Shown: positions 6,029 to 8,969 of the stretch, piece by piece
Numbering within the stretch: position 1 is the first letter of the stretch
How the letters are laid out: every line of letters starts with the position of its first letter
Notes under the pieces: model-generated
The model's input: only the letters and a program-made list of their open reading frames with translations
Told to the model about the DNA's origin: nothing
The model's database searches: none
Source: Clostridium sp. CAG:710
GTDB taxonomy: Bacteria; Bacillota_I; Bacilli_A; RF39; UBA660
Direction of reading: 5' to 3'
Assembly (NCBI GenBank): GCA_000432595.1
Contig: HF996851.1
Location: 1-8,969 of the forward strand
DNA length: 8,969 nucleotides
Position numbers and translations under genes: made by a program

Positions 6029-6105
6029 GGTCTGTTGGTGAAGTGGCTTAACACACCACCCTCTCAAGGTGGCATTCACGGGTCCGAATCCCGTACAGAT
6101 CACCA
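6029..6105 (+). tRNA. tRNA-Glu (anticodon CTC)
   Basis: Acceptor GGTCTGT (6029-6035) pairs with ACAGATC (6095-6101), including one G-U pair. The D-stem is GTG/CAC with an 11-base loop. The anticodon stem CCACC/GGTGG has loop CTCTCAA with CTC at 6063-6065. The T-stem is ACGGG/CCCGT. Discriminator A (6102) and encoded CCA (6103-6105) follow. The framework matches Bacillus tRNA-Glu. C34 reads GAG only. The T-loop is TCCGAAT instead of TTCGAAT, so position 55 is C rather than the near-universal U (pseudouridine). Confidence 0.93.
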
Positions 6106-6115
6106 TTATGAAAAT

Positions 6116-6137
6116 AAACCTCTTAGGAGGTTTTTTT
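6116..6137 (+). terminator. Terminator after tRNA-Glu, possibly bidirectional
   Basis: AAACCTC (6116-6122) pairs with GAGGTTT (6127-6133) around TTAG, and T runs to 6137. In reverse, the stem is followed by TATTTT, so it may also stop the convergent minus-strand gene, whose TAA stop occupies 6136-6138 within the T-run. Confidence 0.88.
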
Positions 6138-6864
6138 AAATATTTAAAACTTTGTATGCAATAATAGGATAATTACTTATAAAAGAAACCTTATTTATTA
6201 TTTCATTTAAATTTTTAACCTTCGGATTGTGTAAAAATTCATAAACCGTTTTAATATTTTGACAAACTGCACATGAAATCATTAATTCTTTATTTATAGA
6301 TAATTGTTCTGCCATTATAGATAAATTTAACATTTCTGGTGGAAAAACATAAAAATCAACATCAACATAACTATCATCATATGGAGATAATATTACACCA
6401 ATCTTATTTTTAGTTTCCCTGTTTTTTAAATGAAATATTATATTTCTACTTAGACTAGATATATAAAAGTTTAGAGCAGGATATTTATTAGTAATACTAA
6501 AAAGAGATGATATTTGATCTTCATTAATTTTATTAATTGCCTCTGTATCTTGAGCAAACGCTATTGTTGGTATTGGAATAAAATTTATAACAATTTTATT
6601 TTTGATGTTCCTAAGTTTATTTAATACTCTCTCAAGTGGCCAAATATTATCATTTTTGATATTATCTGATTTAGTATTTTGTATTTGCTTAATAAGTTCA
6701 TTATCAACGCTTTCATATGCAGTTGTAGTAATAGACATAGGAACCCCATCCCTCGCTAACACAACCTCTAGGCTTATCCCATCTAAACTATTTTGATTAT
6801 CTAAAAACTCATCTAAAAATTCTTCCATATTACTATAAAAGTTTTTATTCGTAATTATTTTCAT
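6136..6864 (-). CDS. Glycerophosphodiester phosphodiesterase-like protein lacking catalytic residues
   Basis: The 242-residue protein has no signal peptide. Its order of motifs follows a GDPD TIM barrel. DGISLEV (28-34) and RDGVP (38-42) sit where GDPDs have DGIELDV and KDGVP; WPLERVLNKL (75-84) fits the usual PTLEEVL; KVSFISNYPII (225-235) fits the final DGIITDYP block. The usual metal and acid-base residues are absent: the E of ExD is Ser31, the D is Glu33, and the HD pair after GVP is Thr46-Thr47. It is therefore probably a non-catalytic relative, or a distant barrel of another function. The start is ATG 6864, because GGGAG (on the minus strand, within 6869-6875) precedes it; the upstream in-frame ATG at 6879 has no such site. 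It is divergent from the glycosylase gene. The GDPD link rests on motif reading alone. Confidence 0.6.
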   Translation of the reverse strand: MKIITNKNFYSNMEEFLDEFLDNQNSLDGISLEVVLARDGVPMSITTTAYESVDNELIKQIQNTKSDNIKNDNIWPLERVLNKLRNIKNKIVINFIPIPTIAFAQDTEAINKINEDQISSLFSITNKYPALNFYISSLSRNIIFHLKNRETKNKIGVILSPYDDSYVDVDFYVFPPEMLNLSIMAEQLSINKELMISCAVCQNIKTVYEFLHNPKVKNLNEIINKVSFISNYPIIAYKVLNI

Positions 6865-6887
6865 GTTACACTCCCTCATTTAAATAT

Positions 6888-6916
6888 ATTATATTTTGTA
6901 TAAAATATTACTTAAT
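6888..6916 (-). promoter_or_regulatory. Possible promoter of the GDPD-like gene
   Basis: On the minus strand a perfect TATAAT occupies 6893-6888. The best -35 (TTAAGT, 6915-6910, 16-bp spacing) is weak. Its start near 6881 suits the ATG at 6864. It abuts the oppositely oriented promoter at 6896-6924. Confidence 0.4.
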
Positions 6917-6924
6917 GATATAAT
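6896..6924 (+). promoter_or_regulatory. Promoter of the DNA glycosylase gene, extended -10
   Basis: TTGTAT (6896-6901) and TATAAT (6919-6924) have 17-bp spacing, and TG at 6916-6917 gives an extended -10. The start would be near 6931, so the mRNA would begin almost at its GGGAG ribosome binding site, leaving only about 11 untranslated bases. Confidence 0.7.
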
Positions 6925-6941
6925 GTAGTGGGAGATATAAT

Positions 6942-7775
6942 ATGTTAAAAATAGAAAATATAGAAAATTTTAATTTAGATGATACAGTTACTTGTGGTCA
7001 AATATTTAGGTATACCTCTTTAGATGATGGTAGTTATACAATTGTATTAGATGACAGAGTAATAAATGTAAAATATAAAGATAAAACTTTATATGTTGAA
7101 TCTAATAATTATGATAATTTAAAAGAAAAAGTTATTAAATATTTTGATCTTGATAGAGATTATGATGCGATAAATAAAACACTAATAAGTGATGATAAAT
7201 CTTTAGAAGAAATTGTTCTATCATGTAATGGATTAAAGATGGTTAACTCTTTCCCTTTTGAAACACTTATTTCTTACATTATTTCGCAAAATAATAGTGT
7301 GCCCTCTATCAAAAAATCAGTTGATAAAATATCACAAAAATATGGAGATAAGGTAACTTTTAGAAATGAAGAATATTATTTATTTCCAACACCACTCGAG
7401 TTAAAAAATGTAACCAAGGAAGATTATAGGACTTGCAGTGTAGGATTTAGAGATAAATATATTGAAGGTATTGTTAAACTTATAAATGAAAATCCTAATT
7501 ATTTAAATAACTTTTATAAAATTGATTCTCCAACATCATTTGAAATTCTACTAGATTCAAAGGGAATTGGTCCTAAAGTGGCTAGTTGTGTCTTACTTTT
7601 TGCCTATCAAAAGTTTGATGTTTTCCCAGTTGATACTTGGGTAAAAAAATTTATGAAGGAAAAGTATAACATAGAAGGAGAAAAAAATATAAGAGGCTTT
7701 GCCAAAGAAAGATATAAAGATTATTCTGGTATTGCGATACAATATATGTTCCATTATGGAAGAAATGTAAAATAG
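6942..7775 (+). CDS. ogg: OGG1-type 8-oxoguanine DNA glycosylase/AP lyase
   Basis: This enzyme removes 8-oxoguanine from DNA and nicks the abasic site, acting in base excision repair. Residues 7-53 form the OGG N-terminal domain with CGQIFRY (18-24). The HhH-GPD domain follows, with ISQNNSVPSIKK (114-125, the N149-region equivalent) and GFRDKYI (168-174). The hairpin is KGIGPKVAS (207-215), with K212 as the Schiff-base lysine, and D231 in FPVDTW is the catalytic aspartate. The K-to-D spacing of 19 equals that of human OGG1 (K249-D268). The end SGIAIQYMFHYGRN resembles the terminal helix of bacterial OGG proteins. At 277 residues it is near the size of clostridial OGG. GGGAG (6930-6934) lies 7 bases before the ATG. 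AlkA-type glycosylase is the main alternative, but the catalytic lysine argues against it. Confidence 0.9.
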   Translation: MLKIENIENFNLDDTVTCGQIFRYTSLDDGSYTIVLDDRVINVKYKDKTLYVESNNYDNLKEKVIKYFDLDRDYDAINKTLISDDKSLEEIVLSCNGLKMVNSFPFETLISYIISQNNSVPSIKKSVDKISQKYGDKVTFRNEEYYLFPTPLELKNVTKEDYRTCSVGFRDKYIEGIVKLINENPNYLNNFYKIDSPTSFEILLDSKGIGPKVASCVLLFAYQKFDVFPVDTWVKKFMKEKYNIEGEKNIRGFAKERYKDYSGIAIQYMFHYGRNVK

Positions 7776-7778
7776 TGT

Positions 7779-7806
7779 TTTACAAAATAGAAATTTATAG
7801 TAAAAT
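7779..7806 (+). promoter_or_regulatory. Probable frr promoter
   Basis: TTTACA (7779-7784) and TAAAAT (7801-7806) have 16-bp spacing, just after the glycosylase stop codon. The start near 7813 would place the transcript end next to AAGGAGA (7814-7820). No terminator separates the two genes, so read-through from the glycosylase gene is also possible. Confidence 0.6.
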
Positions 7807-7829
7807 AGATATTAAGGAGAGATGAATAA

Positions 7830-8378
7830 ATGAACGAAAATGAAGTATTAAAACTTGCAGAAGACAAAATGAAAAAAGCAATGGAAGTAGTTGAAAAACA
7901 CTTTACAACAGTAAGAGCAGGAAGAGCAAATCCAAATAGTTTGGATGGAATAATGGTATCTTATTATGGAGTTGATACACCATTAAAACAACTTGCTACT
8001 ATTTCAGTACCAGAGGCTAGACAATTGCAAATTAAACCTTTTGATAGATCATGTTTAAATGCAATAGAGAAAGCCATATTTGAATCAAACTTAGGATATA
8101 CACCTAATAATGATGGGGAAACTATTCGTATAGTAATACCTGTTTTAACTGAAGATAGAAGAATGGAATTAACTAAACAAGTTAAAGCTATGGCAGAAGA
8201 TGGTAAAGTAGCAATTAGAAACATAAGAAGAGAAGCAATAGAAGATATTGGAAAGTTAAATCTACCTGAAGATGTTAGTAAACGTGAAGAAGATAAAATT
8301 CAAAATTTAGTTAATGAGTACAATAAAAAAGTAGAAGAACTACTTAAAGCAAAAGAACAAGAACTATTGACAGTATAA
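7830..8378 (+). CDS. frr: Ribosome recycling factor
   Basis: RRF, with EF-G, splits post-termination ribosomes. The 182 residues fit the family (about 185). Domain I begins with the helix MNENEVLKLAEDKMKKAME. The TTVRAGRANPNSLDGI block (27-42) and ISVPEARQLQIKPFD (58-72) surround and form domain II. LTEDRRMELTKQVK (106-119) and IRNIRREA (129-136) mark the return to the three-helix bundle. AAGGAGA (7814-7820) lies 9 bases before the ATG; an earlier ATG at 7823 is out of frame and hits a stop within three codons. The usual upstream partner pyrH is absent here. Confidence 0.97.
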   Translation: MNENEVLKLAEDKMKKAMEVVEKHFTTVRAGRANPNSLDGIMVSYYGVDTPLKQLATISVPEARQLQIKPFDRSCLNAIEKAIFESNLGYTPNNDGETIRIVIPVLTEDRRMELTKQVKAMAEDGKVAIRNIRREAIEDIGKLNLPEDVSKREEDKIQNLVNEYNKKVEELLKAKEQELLTV

Positions 8379-8396
8379 TTAATTTTGGGGGACATG

Positions 8397-8969
8397 ATGA
8401 ATACAAAAAAATTAAAATGGCTATCTAAGAAAGCAGAGGATAAACAAGAGTTTTATGATTTTATAAATTCGTATCCAAAAGAGATAGTAGAATATGTGAC
8501 CGATGTGTGTTATAAAAATAGATATATTAGTTTTCATGAATTTATTTATACGGCAGGACTAATATTTAATTTTAGTGAGTATAGGAGCACTCGGGAACAA
8601 ATAATGCTTGCAGAAAAAGCATTAGAACTTTCAAGTGGTCCTTTTTCTAGCTATGACTTAGATAGATTAAGAAAAATTAATGATGTTGTAACAAGTGAAT
8701 ATTTATTAGAAAATTGTACTTTTAATGAACAGATGAACCTTGTTATGGCTATGAATACTGATAGTAAATCCCTATTTAATATAGAAATGACAAATAATAG
8801 GGTATCAGTTAGGGAAACCATTGCTTTATCACACGACTTAAATGTTAGTGATAAATTACGCCTTATGGGAAAAGTCTCAGATATATATGACACTGAGGAG
8901 CTAGAATATGCTAGACATATGCTTGATGTAGAATACCCTGAGTTAGAAGAAAGAGCGGTTAAGATTAAG
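8397..8969 (+). CDS. Unrecognised protein, 3' end beyond the window
   Basis: An open frame of 191 codons runs to the last base with no stop. Two ATGs are adjacent (8394 and 8397). GGGGG (8387-8391) is only 2 bases from the first but 5 from the second, so 8397 is preferred. It begins MNTKKLKWLSKKAED and reads as a soluble, helical, charged protein with no signal peptide or membrane segment. I recognise no family or catalytic motif. It starts 18 bases after the frr stop with no terminator between, so it is probably co-transcribed with frr. In many Bacillota uppS or cdsA follows frr; this protein resembles neither. Confidence 0.8.
   Translation, partial: MNTKKLKWLSKKAEDKQEFYDFINSYPKEIVEYVTDVCYKNRYISFHEFIYTAGLIFNFSEYRSTREQIMLAEKALELSSGPFSSYDLDRLRKINDVVTSEYLLENCTFNEQMNLVMAMNTDSKSLFNIEMTNNRVSVRETIALSHDLNVSDKLRLMGKVSDIYDTEELEYARHMLDVEYPELEERAVKIK

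Noticed and set aside
6862..6879. Start of the GDPD-like gene at ATG 6879
   Set aside because: The five extra codons contain the ribosome binding site (GGGAG) of the ATG at 6864, and no such site precedes 6879.
1..8969. Mobile element, phage, toxin-antitoxin or defence system
   Set aside because: No transposase, integrase, terminal inverted repeats, nuclease or toxin motifs were seen. Base and codon use is even across the window, and the tRNAs are intact with no adjacent integrase or repeated 3' end.

Overview
The window is AT-rich chromosomal DNA from a low-GC Gram-positive-type bacterium, Bacillota or a close Mycoplasmatota-like relative, possibly an uncultured gut lineage. This rests on consensus TTGACA/TATAAT promoters, strong AGGAGG ribosome binding sites, an L20-type attenuator before infC, Bacillus-like tRNA-Gln and tRNA-Glu, and a BspA-type leucine-rich repeat surface protein. 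Trp is written TGG. All ten readable stops are TAA (7) or TAG (3), and no gene needs a recoded TGA. The exact taxon is inference.

Layout. At 1-1245 is the 3' part of a BspA/DUF285-type repeat protein, cut by the window edge. From 1267 a consensus promoter drives a structured leader with an intrinsic terminator, followed by a translation block: infC (IF3), rpmI (L35), rplT (L20), rpsB (S2) and tsf (EF-Ts), closed by a terminator at 4729-4753. An unrecognised 318-residue protein (4887-5843) follows with its own consensus promoter and a folded leader. Next come tRNA-Gln(CTG) and tRNA-Glu(CTC) with a terminator. On the minus strand lies a protein that looks like a glycerophosphodiester phosphodiesterase without its catalytic residues (6136-6864). 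It is divergent from an OGG1-type 8-oxoguanine DNA glycosylase (6942-7775). Then frr (ribosome recycling factor, 7830-8378) is followed closely by an unrecognised gene that runs off the right end.

How it fits together. Initiation (IF3), large- and small-subunit proteins (L35, L20, S2), elongation (EF-Ts), recycling (RRF) and two tRNAs are clustered. The usual Bacillota order rpsB-tsf-pyrH-frr is broken: pyrH is not between tsf and frr, and about 3.1 kb of other genes sits there instead.

The points most worth a second look are: C-terminal SAP/HeH/Rho_N-like tails on both L20 and S2 of the same gene block; a probable AUA start codon for IF3 just after an attenuator with two mutually exclusive helices; a pair of C34 isoacceptor tRNAs, one with an unusual T-loop; and the apparent GDPD pseudoenzyme. 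I found no CRISPR array, insertion sequence, phage or defence module.
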